This document shows, piece after piece, positions 34,331-44,454 of a stretch of DNA of 64,000 nucleotides; position 1 is the first letter of the stretch; each line of letters opens with the position of its first letter. The DNA is from Dyadobacter sp. CY323. Its GTDB lineage: Bacteria; Bacteroidota; Bacteroidia; Cytophagales; Spirosomataceae. The translations under genes were made by a program, and so were the position numbers. The DNA is taken from assembly GCF_021390245.1 (NCBI RefSeq), contig NZ_JAJUXH010000015.1:178501-242500 (forward strand). Reading direction: 5' to 3'. The notes below the pieces were generated by a model. That model did not search any database and was not told the DNA's origin. It worked only from the letters and a program-made list of their open reading frames with translations.

Positions 34331-37300
34331 TTATTGAATTTGTACTAAGTGAATACCCAGCACCGCACGGCCATCAGCTGTAATGCCTTGAATCACGACG
34401 CGCAGCGTTCGTACTACGTCTGATAGCGGAAAACGCAGCTGGCTGTTTCCCTGAGCATCGGCTAGTATTATTGGTTTCCAATATAGCACATCCCGGTCAT
34501 CAACTGGGCCGGAAATGGTGCTGGTAGTCACGTCCACATCATAGCGTGGCACATAAAATTCGCGCTGCACCGACGGATAACCAATGAATTGAATCGGTGC
34601 CATACCCTCGTTCGGTTTCGCATTTACCTGCATAGACCGTGCACCTTTTGAATAAAATGCTATTACTCCGTTACCTCCCCGAACTCCGTATATCCCCGCC
34701 GTACCTGCATTTTTCAGCACTTCGACACGTTCAATGTCTCTTGGATTGAAGTTCATCAAAGCGCTTCCATCAGGGTCTGGAACAGGAACGCCATCCATCA
34801 GAAACAGCGGCTGTGTACCACTTTTATAGCTGCTCATGCCCCGAATGGATACCTGATATCCGGGGGGGGCTGGCGGGCCGCCTGGCGATGGTGTAGTTCT
34901 CACGACCGTCACACCCGCAAATCGCCCCTGAATCATTTCATAGAGGTTGGAGTAAATTAGCGATTTCTCATTGAACGTGATCACGGCATCGGCATCATTG
35001 TGCAGACTACGCATTTTAATATCATCTGGCCTTTCATTGTATTTCTGCGCTCGAACAGTCACTTCATTTAGCAGTCTTACCTTTTTATCACGGTAAAAAT
35101 CGGTGTTTGCCTCTTGCCGGGTCCGGGCAGCTACCAGTTGAGCTTGCAGCATCGGCCAGTTTGGCGTGGCAGTCGTTTTACCGAGTTCCCATAGTTTGCC
35201 AGGCCCTTCCTGAACCAGGATGGCTTCTTTGGCAGGCATTTTTCTTGAATTACGCCCAGCGATTTGTACCATTAAATTTACAGTATCAACAATAGCCATA
35301 CCCGCCATGCGAAAACGCCCCTCTTTGTCAGCCCCAGCCGATTTTACAAATGATTGCCCAGCCCCTGTGGTCGCCACAATAATCTGCGCACCAGGTATGG
35401 GTTGATTTTCCGAATTCAAAATGCGGCCGCTCAGCGAAACCCCACCGAGCGAATCAGTGTCCGGTGTGCCACTAACCCGTCGCCAACCCTGCGTCAGCAG
35501 CAGGTCGTCCAGAGCTTTACGGGTCTCTGTAGAGTGATTCAATACGTAGTGATTGGGGTTTTCAACACGTCCCCGCAGCTCTCCCGTAAGCAACAAGTGT
35601 GCTTGAAGAGTCGCCTCGGCGGTATCCTCAGGCACTATGCTGGCATCGGTAATCGACGCCGATAAGGCTGCGGACACATTCAATCCGTTATCTTTCAGAT
35701 TGATGCCTAGGATAACGTGTTCACGGGGCTGATATTTTGTTTTGTTCAATTTCAATGTCACACGAACTGGCGCAACGAATTCCGGCACAAAAAATAGCCG
35801 CTCGCCTTGTGGCTTAGCTGCTGCATCGTAAAGGGTGACTTGCGCAAGACCGGGAAACCAGCCCATCACTGGCAAGCTTATCTTCGCCACCCCATGTTGC
35901 AAGAAAATTTTTCGCTGATCGACTATCAGGCCGCGCTGCTGGATAAGAATGTATACGGAGTCGGCCTGGGCCCGGTTGGAGCTCAAGATGGTTAATGCCA
36001 GACGGGTTGTATCGCTAATCGCATCGGCTGAAAGCAACAGCCCTTCGTTTTCGGGTTTAGGCAATGGAACGTGTTGCAGTTGGTTGTTGTAGGATACATC
36101 TGCGTAGTAGGTCCGCTGCGCCTTCGGCTCTATCAACACGCTGGTCATGCCTTGTTGGTTGGTCTCAAAACGAACTACCTCAACACCTAAATCGTCAACA
36201 ATACTCCCTGCGGTGGACAAACCACGACCGTTGGACTGTACAATTTTCACGCCTAGACGCACTGGTAATCCTGAAATCCAGCGACCACCTTCAGGCAAAA
36301 CCTGAATGTCTAATTGCTGAGCAACAGAATCGCTACGCATTGATACGTCGTTACGAAACAAATTATAGATAGCCACCGACCGCTCAAAAGCCGGGCGTCG
36401 CTGGGCATCATCTTCATCGGTATAGGCGCGTAGGCGATACGTTCCTGTCGTGAGGGTATCGGACAGACGAAAGTTGCCCTGGCCACGTCCCTCAGCGATG
36501 TGTACCCACTGGTGCTGCACCAGTTTCCCGGTTGACGTAAGCAGGTCAACATGAACGGCGGTTTCACCACCGGCCCGCTGGTGACTGGTAGCGTCAAGTA
36601 AGTAGGTGCTCATCCAGAGCCGGTCGCCAGTGGCATAAAAAGGTTTATCAATGTGAACAAACAATGTCGGAGCCAGCAACTTAAATCGTCCGTTGAAAGC
36701 CGCACTGATACTGCCCAGGCAGGTGTCAGATGGCGCAAGTTTTCCTTGTCTGGCCAATGAGCCAGTTATATCTGGCTCCGTCTCGCGCCCTTCGGGTTTC
36801 CAGTCGGCGGGCAACATCGTTGATAGTCTGTCATCACCCATTGAGCCTTCCGCTTCCATGCCCTCAGGCATCGTAATAACCCCATCAACGGTCATCTGCA
36901 ACTGCCCGCTGGGCAGTTGCAGCTCCGTATAGGCGTAACGGGCATCGGGATACGGTGAGAAACCTGAGGAGGCTTTGGTATAGAATACGATTAGTTTCAT
37001 GGGCGAAACCAATCTGCGTTCGCTCGGTAACCGACCGGGTTGAATCAACTTGGAAACCTGAATTGGAACCAAACGTTTGTATTCGCTTATCGCAGCGGTA
37101 AGCGTAATGATCCGACGTTCGACCGAGATTGGCTTAGTGACATCTTCCTGATAAACCAGGAAGCCAGCCTGTTCGAAAGTACCGTCTATCAAGCTGGCCA
37201 TTAAATGTCGGATAGATCCACGGTATGCAATCAGCCGGTTGCGCCGGAATCGGTCGGCCTGCCGTTCGCTTTCGGGTTTGAGTTCTTCGAACCGGGCCGT

Positions 37301-37897
37301 GCCAGCAGAATAAACCTTCCCCGACAGAGTAGCATCGAAATGTCGCAAATCATAGATAAGTCTATAACCCAGCGCCTGGTTATCAACGATTAACGGCTCA
37401 TTAGCCTTCGCATACAGATGACCTTTATCTTCTTTAAAGTTGAGAACTTCACTATTTACAAGCAGGCACTGCCCGCCAAACGGCTCGCCAAAGAGTTGCT
37501 TTTTAAACTGACGTAAATGCCGTTCCGACCGCTTCAGATTGCCCCGTACTGTGATAGCGTCCAGCATTTGTTCACTTGCTTTGAGCTGGAAATTGGCTTT
37601 TTGCGGAGACGTATTTTCAAAACGGATACTTTGCCTAGCAGATTCATACCCAACAAATGAAGCAACAATATCGACCGTACCAAGTGAAATTGCAGCAAGC
37701 GCATATGCTCCTTTTTCGTCCGTAACGGCCCCCTGCGAACTGCCATTAATATATACATTGGCAAACTGCATAGGTTTTCCTGTCGCGGCATCTGTCACGA
37801 ATCCGGTCAGCAGGGCTGTCGTTTGTCCATAAGCCAGCTGGCACGATCCCAGAAATAAGTAGAAAGTTATCGAGCCAATAAAGAACCAGCAGCGCAT
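34331..37897 (-). CDS. Large exported protein with macroglobulin (MG2)-like and TonB-plug domains but no barrel
   Basis: Product of 1188 residues. A signal peptide (about 1-24) precedes a carboxypeptidase-like sandwich (about 28-108: GFVTDAATGKPMQFANVYIN). A long middle region carries an MG2-like domain (FVHIDKPFYATGDRLWMSTY, about 415-510). A second carboxypeptidase-like repeat (about 828-890), a TonB-receptor plug (about 970-1070: YQVSIRGMSSYKSGTQPLFL, MDGVPVPDPDGSALM, RDIERVEVLKNAGTAGIYG) and a short macroglobulin-like end (YWKPIILADAQGNSQLRFPL) follow. Only about 110 residues follow the plug, too few for a 22-strand barrel. It may be a surface or periplasmic partner of TonB receptors; function unknown. 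Confidence 0.85.
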   Translation of the reverse strand: MRCWFFIGSITFYLFLGSCQLAYGQTTALLTGFVTDAATGKPMQFANVYINGSSQGAVTDEKGAYALAAISLGTVDIVASFVGYESARQSIRFENTSPQKANFQLKASEQMLDAITVRGNLKRSERHLRQFKKQLFGEPFGGQCLLVNSEVLNFKEDKGHLYAKANEPLIVDNQALGYRLIYDLRHFDATLSGKVYSAGTARFEELKPESERQADRFRRNRLIAYRGSIRHLMASLIDGTFEQAGFLVYQEDVTKPISVERRIITLTAAISEYKRLVPIQVSKLIQPGRLPSERRLVSPMKLIVFYTKASSGFSPYPDARYAYTELQLPSGQLQMTVDGVITMPEGMEAEGSMGDDRLSTMLPADWKPEGRETEPDITGSLARQGKLAPSDTCLGSISAAFNGRFKLLAPTLFVHIDKPFYATGDRLWMSTYLLDATSHQRAGGETAVHVDLLTSTGKLVQHQWVHIAEGRGQGNFRLSDTLTTGTYRLRAYTDEDDAQRRPAFERSVAIYNLFRNDVSMRSDSVAQQLDIQVLPEGGRWISGLPVRLGVKIVQSNGRGLSTAGSIVDDLGVEVVRFETNQQGMTSVLIEPKAQRTYYADVSYNNQLQHVPLPKPENEGLLLSADAISDTTRLALTILSSNRAQADSVYILIQQRGLIVDQRKIFLQHGVAKISLPVMGWFPGLAQVTLYDAAAKPQGERLFFVPEFVAPVRVTLKLNKTKYQPREHVILGINLKDNGLNVSAALSASITDASIVPEDTAEATLQAHLLLTGELRGRVENPNHYVLNHSTETRKALDDLLLTQGWRRVSGTPDTDSLGGVSLSGRILNSENQPIPGAQIIVATTGAGQSFVKSAGADKEGRFRMAGMAIVDTVNLMVQIAGRNSRKMPAKEAILVQEGPGKLWELGKTTATPNWPMLQAQLVAARTRQEANTDFYRDKKVRLLNEVTVRAQKYNERPDDIKMRSLHNDADAVITFNEKSLIYSNLYEMIQGRFAGVTVVRTTPSPGGPPAPPGYQVSIRGMSSYKSGTQPLFLMDGVPVPDPDGSALMNFNPRDIERVEVLKNAGTAGIYGVRGGNGVIAFYSKGARSMQVNAKPNEGMAPIQFIGYPSVQREFYVPRYDVDVTTSTISGPVDDRDVLYWKPIILADAQGNSQLRFPLSDVVRTLRVVIQGITADGRAVLGIHLVQIQ

Positions 37898-37945
37898 ATT
37901 TATTGAATTATTCTGTAAAAAGAATCCAGACTCGTAATCATACCT

Positions 37946-38282
37946 ATGGAGAAACGCGCCGAAGATAACCCACCAGCTGTGAAGCTGTTCATTGCAAACG
38001 CGACCTGGCTCCTATCCGAGATCAACCCGCTCTATGATGATATCGCTTTCGGGCTGTGTGACCTTGGAGTGGGTTACCCGGAACATTGGTAATGTATCTA
38101 CTTCCGAACTGGAAGCTGCCTGTCATCCGAAGTTGGGTATACAGATCGAGCGTGACCTGTATTTTACACCCTCCTACCCTATGAGCGTTTACGCCGAAGC
38201 TGCGCGTATGTTTCACCAGGTTACGGATGATCAAAGCCAACTTGCCATTGCACAGTTATCAATGATTAATAGAATGAAGTGA
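37946..38282 (+). pseudogene. DUF2958 protein remnant, frameshifted
   Basis: The first frame gives KLFIANATWLLSEINP and FGLCDLGVGYPE, then stops at HW. The next frame continues GNVSTSELEAACHPKLGIQI and ERDLYFTPSYPMSVYAEAAR. Together they match DUF2958, a small protein usually carried by plasmids and integrative elements. Removing one base near 38085 (CATTGG to CTTGG) would join the frames. It begins about 50 bases upstream of, and divergent from, the macroglobulin/plug gene. Confidence 0.75.
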
Positions 38283-38390
38283 TCGAAGAGCTCGATTCTG
38301 AGCCGATCTCAAGCCAATTTCTTACTCGATGGCGTTTAATCAGAAATGCCTAAAATATCTGAGAGAGATAGGTTACAGCATTATTGAATT

Positions 38391-38440
38391 AAAAACCCCC
38401 AACACCAAGGTTTCCGGAAAACCGGGCCCGATGTTGGGGA
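38391..38440 (-). terminator. Terminator after the second SusC/SusD operon
   Basis: CCCCAACA and TGTTGGGG pair around a loop that itself contains a smaller GGTTT/AAACC-type hairpin. On the minus strand the stem is followed by a T run. It lies about 26 bases beyond the SusD stop codon. Confidence 0.75.
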
Positions 38441-38465
38441 ATGTATCGAGATGAATAACGGCAGG

Positions 38466-40235
38466 TTATTCTATCGTTTCCAACGGCGGCTTATTATTCT
38501 GAGCACCCACATAACCCTGGTTCTGATTAATGCGCCCCAGTGTATTGGCAGTAATAATCGGGTCGCTGATCGGCCACTGGAAGTGGTAAGGCTGAATATT
38601 AGGACTTTGTCCGAGTTGCCTCACCTCGCCCGACCGGCGATAGAAATCGTTCAGTTTGAAAACCCTGTCATAGAAGAAGTTTTTCTCATGAATGTTGGTC
38701 AGGCTGTATCCCATTTCTCCACGTTTTGCAAGGATATATGAAACACGGTTCAGCTCGTTCTGGCGTGGCTGCTCGGCAAAAAGCTCCCTTGCGCTTTCAT
38801 CAAAAATATAATCGATTGTAACATTGGCGCCGGTGATCGGCGTTGCTTTGGCCCTTGCCCGTACCACATTGATATCCGCAGCGGCATTGCCCATTTGTCC
38901 CAGCCAATAATAAGCCTCAGCTCTCAGAAGATATGTTTCGGCCAGACGGAAAATATACCAGTCGCCGTTGCTGCCCAGCGGCTGTCCGGTCTGATCAGGC
39001 TTTTTGGGCGAGTAGGTTTTGTAAAAAGGCATCGGGAAAATACGCGCCCAGTATTCACCGGGAATGTCTAGGTTTTTAGGGTCAAAAGGCTGGCGATACT
39101 GAACAGAGGCCGGATTGTTGTAAAACAGCTCCTCCCGGTCATACCAGTTAATGTTGGCTCTTCTCAGATCAGGCGTAGTTTTGTAATTATACGTTCCTTC
39201 TTCCCAGATGCGGTAACTGTGCCAGTCGCTGAGCGCCACGTCGGGGTTACCGCGGCCCAATGAATCATACAACGGCCCGCTGTCGATCATTCCCAGTTTC
39301 CCTTCCCGGTCTTTAGCGCTCACGCTGTTATAATAGGCACAATGGTATACGCGCATCGTAAACAAGCCCGCCGAACGTGCCGTCACGGGCGCTTCCCAGC
39401 GATCAACAAAAGCAAGGATGGTTTCGGTATTGGCGGCAATATTTTTGTTATCCGGGCGGTGCAAGTCCCAGATCACATTTTTTCTCGGATCGTTCGCATC
39501 CTGTCCAAAACGATTGGTCATCAGTTTGTACGGGCCTTCGATCACTTTGGTTGCAGTTGCTACGGCTTTCTCGAACTGAAGATTAGCGAGATAAATTTTG
39601 GTCAGCAAGTGGTTTGCCGCACCTTTCGACGGAACGCCAGCGCTCGTCACTACCGGAAGCCACTCAGCCGAAAATTCTGCATCTTTCTGGATCTGGTTTA
39701 AGATCGCCCAGCGGCTATGCGTATTGAAATCCAGTTTAGCACCTTTTAATTCCTCCTTGATAAAAGGCAAATCGCCGTAGTTTCCGATCAGGCGGTAGTA
39801 CCAGTAGGAGCGGTGCCAGAGGGCTTCGCCCAGCACTTTGTTACGGTTTTCCTCGCTGCTCCATTTGATCTCATCAATACGGCTGATGACCGTGTTCGCA
39901 TTTTTGACCATCTGAAAAATATCATTGATCTGATTTACAAACTGCTGATACTGATCAGAATTTGGCGTCAACGCGCGGTAGTCCATTTGCAGCCAGGGAA
40001 CTCCGGCTTCTGAGGCAGCCCACTGATGCGCCATAAAGTTCTTTTGCGCAGTTTGCTCCCGAGTAAGGTCCTTACGCATCGTCACAAGCATAGACTGGTA
40101 GCCACCTTCATTGACAAAAATATTTTCAGGCGTAAAAAACGACTCCGGCCTGGGTTCCAGGAATTTTTCGGAGCAGGAGAATATAAATGCCAGCCCGGCA
40201 CACAGAACCCAGCTTAGTTTCTTTTTGATTTCCAT
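38466..40235 (-). CDS. SusD/RagB-family outer-membrane lipoprotein
   Basis: Surface lipoprotein of 589 residues, at the long end for SusD. The lipobox is LAFIFSC (Cys21) followed by SEKFLEPRPESFFTPENIF. SusD-type signatures are present: GEALWHRSYWYYRLIGNYGD, FRLAETYLLRAEAYYWLGQM, NVVRARAK and ESARELFAEQPRQNELNR. It is the second gene of an operon with the SusC 38 bases upstream and is followed by a terminator. The substrate is unknown. Confidence 0.95.
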   Translation of the reverse strand: MEIKKKLSWVLCAGLAFIFSCSEKFLEPRPESFFTPENIFVNEGGYQSMLVTMRKDLTREQTAQKNFMAHQWAASEAGVPWLQMDYRALTPNSDQYQQFVNQINDIFQMVKNANTVISRIDEIKWSSEENRNKVLGEALWHRSYWYYRLIGNYGDLPFIKEELKGAKLDFNTHSRWAILNQIQKDAEFSAEWLPVVTSAGVPSKGAANHLLTKIYLANLQFEKAVATATKVIEGPYKLMTNRFGQDANDPRKNVIWDLHRPDNKNIAANTETILAFVDRWEAPVTARSAGLFTMRVYHCAYYNSVSAKDREGKLGMIDSGPLYDSLGRGNPDVALSDWHSYRIWEEGTYNYKTTPDLRRANINWYDREELFYNNPASVQYRQPFDPKNLDIPGEYWARIFPMPFYKTYSPKKPDQTGQPLGSNGDWYIFRLAETYLLRAEAYYWLGQMGNAAADINVVRARAKATPITGANVTIDYIFDESARELFAEQPRQNELNRVSYILAKRGEMGYSLTNIHEKNFFYDRVFKLNDFYRRSGEVRQLGQSPNIQPYHFQWPISDPIITANTLGRINQNQGYVGAQNNKPPLETIE

Positions 40236-40273
40236 ATTACTATTGGTTGGAATTTTGGATTAAAATCGGTTCG

Positions 40274-43200
40274 TTACAGAGACACGTTCAAGCCGAACGT
40301 GATAGTTCTTGGCATCGGATCCAGGCTTGGCTTTGTACGGTCAAGGCTGGTTTCAGGATCCCATCCCGGCCATTTTGTGAAAGTGGCAAGGTTACGAACC
40401 GCTGCAAAAACACGTACGCTGTTTAGTTTAGCTATACTTGCAATGGCCGACGGTACATTGTATGAAAGCGACACATCCTGAACACGAAGGAATGAAACAG
40501 ACTTATAAGGCATGATCCCGCCACCGAAAGGAGCTACGTTGTTGTTGAGCCTCGGAAATTCGTTGTTGCGGTTGTCGGGTGTCCAGTATGGATAATTGGC
40601 AGTGCTGTTCCTGTCGATGGTCGACCAGCCCGCAACCGATTCCGGGAAATCGCGGATGTGGCCAAGATCTGCACGAAGAAAGATGGATGCCGTGAAATTT
40701 TTCAGGAATTCCACCTCGTTCCGGAAGCCGACATTGAATCTCGGCTCAGAATAACCGATGAATTTTTTGTCCTGCAAAGCTTCATAAGCTCCATTATCGT
40801 CCAGATCAGCGGCCTTCAGGTCACCAGGTTTCAGGTTGTAACGTTTGGCCTGTTCCGCCTCTTCGACCTGCCACGTTCCCTGGATATCGTAATTCCATAC
40901 CACATCTATCGGCTGTCCGATAAACCATCCGTTCGAAAAGTCAGGAACTTCTCCCTGCTGCTGTTTTCCTTCGAGGGTATAGCTACCGGTTTGCCCGAAC
41001 AAAGTTTTGATCCTGTTTCTGTTCAGCGAGAAATTGACATTGGATCTCCATGTAATATTGGAGTTACGGACATTCGTCGAGCCGAGCGTAAATTCAAAAC
41101 CACGGTTACCCAATGCCCCTATGTTAGTAGTTACATATTCGAATCCGGTAACCCTTGGCAGCGACCGGCGTACCAGCAGGTTGCGGGTGGTAGCATCGTA
41201 AGCATCCACCGTAACGGTTACTCTGTTTGCAAACAATCCCAGGTCTATACCGGCATTGAGCGATTCAGTTTCTTCCCATTTGAGCATTGGGTTGGAAAGC
41301 GTGGAAGTGAAAACCCCGATCTGCGTCGCAGAACCATTGTAATATTGAACTGAATTCATCTGAGAGAAAGCAGCGTACGGGCCGATGTCACGGTTACCAT
41401 TTTTACCCCAGCTCACCCGGAGTTTCATCTCGTTTATTTTTTCCGATGTGAAAAACTTCTCGTTTGAAATTTTCCATGCAAAAGCTGCTGCGGGGAAAAT
41501 AGCCCGCGGGTTTTCCTGTCCGAATGCACTGAAACCATCCCTTCTTACGGAAGCAGTAATAAGGTATTTGTCCATTAGCGAATAATTGATCCGTCCCATC
41601 AGACCGTCACCGGAATAGCGGAGATCATTACTGGTCAGGGTAGGTTTGCCGCCAAACTGCATACCGTGGTAGCCTAACACATAGCTTGGAGCAAATGCTT
41701 CATTGGTATTGGTTTCATCCCATGATTTAAAACGCTCAGCATTGTAAAGAAGGGTCACGTCAAAGCTGTGGATACCTACTTTCTTGTTCCATTTTAAAAG
41801 ATTGTCGACCATCCACTCCGATGTGGATTTGTTCTGGCGGGTCGCGTAGCCTCCGCTGCGGGCATTGCCTCCCACAAGTGTGAGCGGCGACCAGAAATTG
41901 AGGTCACGGAATGTCTCTATACGCGGTTGGTAGGAAATGCGGTAGGTGATGCCGAGTGGTAATTTCAATTCCGCATAAATCGATGCAAAAACGCTGTTCA
42001 CCACCTTGGAACGGTCTTGTCCGTTCGGGTTGACAAGTGGGTTTTCACCTCCCGGATATCCATGGGGAAACCAGGCCATGGTGCCGTCGGTATTGTATAT
42101 ACGGGCATAAGGGCTGACGGTGTACAATCCATTGATGTTGGCAGGAACCGCGCTTTCGTCCCGGTTGGTATATTGTGCATTTATACCGGTGCTCAGCCAG
42201 TTCGTGACTTTGAAATCCACATTGAGCCTCGACCGGATCGCCGAATATTTGTCGCCCAGAATAATACCAGTGTTATCCAGATAACCCAGCGACCAATAAT
42301 ACGAAACATTGTCGGTACCTCCGCCTATGCTGAGATCATATTCCTGTCTTTTACCTTTTTGAAAAAACTCATTGGCCCAATCCACAGGCTGGCCGGCCAT
42401 ATAACTTTCTATTTCAGTTGGAAAAAAATTAAGCCTGGCGAGCCATTCCCGCGTATTATCGGCATTGGGATTGTTGGCAGCGGCTCTCCATTGGTCGAGT
42501 GTCACACCTTGTGGAAGCTGGTTTGGGTTAAACCAGTAAAAGTCAGGCTGAGTCTGGCCGAGTGTGCGGAAAAAATCCCTGCGGAAGTCCAGGTAACCCT
42601 GCGGCCCGCGTGCACCGAAATTTTTATTGAGCGCCTCGGAAATCCCGAGCTTGGTGGAGAAATTGATGGTAGGCTTTCCTGACTTACCTTTAATAGTAGT
42701 GACCAAAATGACCCCATTCGCGGCCCTGGCACCATAAATCGCCGAGGAGCTGGCATCTTTCAGGATGTCCATCGTTTCGATATCGGAAGAGTTGATATCC
42801 CGGAGTTCACCATTAAAAATCACCCCGTCCAGAATGATCATCGGCGACGTGGCGGCGTTCAGGGAGTTGGAACCCCTGATCTCCATCGAGCTTCCACCGG
42901 CTGCCGACGTACCCTGGTTAGCCTGAAATCCGGCAACAGTACCAGCCAGTACGTCCGTGAGCTGGGTAACCGACTGGCTTTTAAATGTATTGGCGCTGAT
43001 CCGTGCCACAGAACCCGTAAGGTCACTTTTTTTGGCAGTACCGTAGCCCACCACCACAAGTTCGTCCAACGCTTTGCTGTCGGATTCCAGCTGCACATCC
43101 AAGATCGACCGGTCGTTCAGCACCACTTCACTAGGCTTATAGCCGACGTAAGAAAACAACAAAACCGCCTTTCCGTCTGCGACTTCCAGCGAATATTTTC

Positions 43201-43477
43201 CTTCGGCATCGGTTAAGGTTCCTGTCTGGGTCCCTTTGATCATAATGCTTACACCCGGTAATCCTTCACCTTTTTCATCGGTAACTTTTCCGGTAACATT
43301 GAAAGCGACCCTTTTACTCACGTGGGTACCGAACCGTGCTGCCGACCCGGCGTGAGCAAGCAGTGGCAAACAGGCGGCACCCGTCAGTACTATCGAAAAT
43401 CCCATCACCTTTCGGATTTGCTGCAGGGATTTGCTAAAGTGGGGCGCAATAAGGTTTAATTTTAGTTGTATTGCCAT
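40274..43477 (-). CDS. SusC/RagA-family TonB-dependent receptor (no STN domain)
   Basis: Outer-membrane transporter of 1067 residues. An unusually long N-terminus (signal segment at about 24-44, GFSIVLTGAACLPLLAHA) leads to a carboxypeptidase-like sandwich (about 60-135: VTGKVTDEKGEGLPGVSIMI), the SusC box LVVVGYGTAKKSD, a plug (about 150-260) and the barrel. It lacks the STN domain of the other SusC in this window, and no sigma/anti-sigma pair is adjacent, so its control must be different. The SusD gene follows by 38 bases. Confidence 0.95.
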   Translation of the reverse strand: MAIQLKLNLIAPHFSKSLQQIRKVMGFSIVLTGAACLPLLAHAGSAARFGTHVSKRVAFNVTGKVTDEKGEGLPGVSIMIKGTQTGTLTDAEGKYSLEVADGKAVLLFSYVGYKPSEVVLNDRSILDVQLESDSKALDELVVVGYGTAKKSDLTGSVARISANTFKSQSVTQLTDVLAGTVAGFQANQGTSAAGGSSMEIRGSNSLNAATSPMIILDGVIFNGELRDINSSDIETMDILKDASSSAIYGARAANGVILVTTIKGKSGKPTINFSTKLGISEALNKNFGARGPQGYLDFRRDFFRTLGQTQPDFYWFNPNQLPQGVTLDQWRAAANNPNADNTREWLARLNFFPTEIESYMAGQPVDWANEFFQKGKRQEYDLSIGGGTDNVSYYWSLGYLDNTGIILGDKYSAIRSRLNVDFKVTNWLSTGINAQYTNRDESAVPANINGLYTVSPYARIYNTDGTMAWFPHGYPGGENPLVNPNGQDRSKVVNSVFASIYAELKLPLGITYRISYQPRIETFRDLNFWSPLTLVGGNARSGGYATRQNKSTSEWMVDNLLKWNKKVGIHSFDVTLLYNAERFKSWDETNTNEAFAPSYVLGYHGMQFGGKPTLTSNDLRYSGDGLMGRINYSLMDKYLITASVRRDGFSAFGQENPRAIFPAAAFAWKISNEKFFTSEKINEMKLRVSWGKNGNRDIGPYAAFSQMNSVQYYNGSATQIGVFTSTLSNPMLKWEETESLNAGIDLGLFANRVTVTVDAYDATTRNLLVRRSLPRVTGFEYVTTNIGALGNRGFEFTLGSTNVRNSNITWRSNVNFSLNRNRIKTLFGQTGSYTLEGKQQQGEVPDFSNGWFIGQPIDVVWNYDIQGTWQVEEAEQAKRYNLKPGDLKAADLDDNGAYEALQDKKFIGYSEPRFNVGFRNEVEFLKNFTASIFLRADLGHIRDFPESVAGWSTIDRNSTANYPYWTPDNRNNEFPRLNNNVAPFGGGIMPYKSVSFLRVQDVSLSYNVPSAIASIAKLNSVRVFAAVRNLATFTKWPGWDPETSLDRTKPSLDPMPRTITFGLNVSL

Positions 43478-43822
43478 GTAGGTAAAGTGGTTTGGTTTTA
43501 GTGGGAAAATGAAAGCCCTTCAACCATGCGTACAGATGCATTGCTAGGCGGATTCTCTGGGTTTATCGGGCGATTGTTTTAGTTAAAAAAAGGGGGTTAA
43601 AGTTGAGATTATGACATATAAAACACCTTCACGTATTGATATATACGTTCAGTCTTTACTATTTTTTAAACCTAATTTCCGGTTACGTTACCGCAATGAA
43701 AATTAAAAATGTGTACGTACCCGTAAATATAACCATCAACTTTTAATTTAAAAAATGTTAATTCTGTAACTATAAGTCTTACAAGAATAAAATTTTTAAA
43801 AAAGTACCATTACAGCAATTTT
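43478..43822. other. SusC upstream region, no gene
   Basis: A/T-rich sequence upstream of the second SusC operon. It should hold the promoter and control sites, but I do not see a good TAnnTTTG match on the minus strand. Confidence 0.4.
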
Positions 43823-44009
43823 CTATGGAATAGTTTGCATTTTCCTCTTTATATCCTTGTAGGCCCAGCTGGCCATTGCATTGTTCATTAATTCGAAGTT
43901 CCAGCCCGACTCCGTCAGCGGTGTAGGTTACTTAAGGCGGCACGACCGGCCTGGCTTCACGAATGAGAAGGTAATCTCCTCGAGCTGTTTGAGTATAAGA
44001 TTTCAAGCA
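43823..44009 (-). pseudogene. Decayed HxlR-family regulator, C-terminal half
   Basis: Pieces on the minus strand read NLILKQLEE, DYLLIREARPVVPP (stop) VTYT, then in another frame LTESGWNFELMNNAMASW and AYKDIKRKMQTIP before a stop. The order L-x-x-LEE...VPP-x-V-x-Y-x-LTxxG...W is the HxlR wing and dimer helix. At least one stop and two frame changes are needed, so the gene is dead. The N-terminal half was not found. Confidence 0.55.
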
Positions 44010-44454
44010 ATATTATAATGTTACAACTATTGGTGCAAATTTTGAATCTTACAAGTGCAATCTTTCCATGTCAAAAGTCATAAGACAACTCAGATTTAGG
44101 TACAAGTTGGACTGATCGGGATAAAGTTTATGAAAATGTATTGGTAATAAAGAACTACCCGGATAGCCTTGTAAAACCCAATGCAAAGATTTTTGTTACA
44201 ATCGATGTTGATGGTACAAACAACAAGGATAACTGTCTCATTAATGAACAGCTTTGCCCTCAGTATCTACCTCTAATTACTAATGTGCCTTTTGTTTGTA
44301 TAAATTCAATCTCCACTTCAAACTGTGACCAATTATGAGAAAGCATATACATTAGGAGGTTGAATGACTTTCAGCACATCTTTCTGACTATCCATATTAC
44401 CACTCATGCATACCAGCAAATAGGTTACATAAGATACTTGTAAACCCTGATTTT
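44010..44454. other. Gap with one uncharacterised open frame
   Basis: A frame from about 44091 to 44338 (KDNSDLGTSW..., then VIKNYPDSLVKPNAKIFVTI) lacks an early start codon. If the ATG-like start at 44141 is used it gives 65 residues. I recognise no family. It may be the remains of a longer gene. No promoter for the downstream permease is obvious. Confidence 0.3.

Noticed and set aside
40658..41353. 231-codon plus-strand frame inside the second SusC
   Set aside because: Shadow frame; composition unlike a real protein, and the SusC barrel is intact here.
42017..42682. 221-codon plus-strand frame inside the second SusC
   Set aside because: Shadow of the SusC gene on the other strand.
44141..44338. 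65-codon hypothetical frame before the second permease
   Set aside because: Open frame without a clear start or family; noted in the gap entry, not called as a gene.
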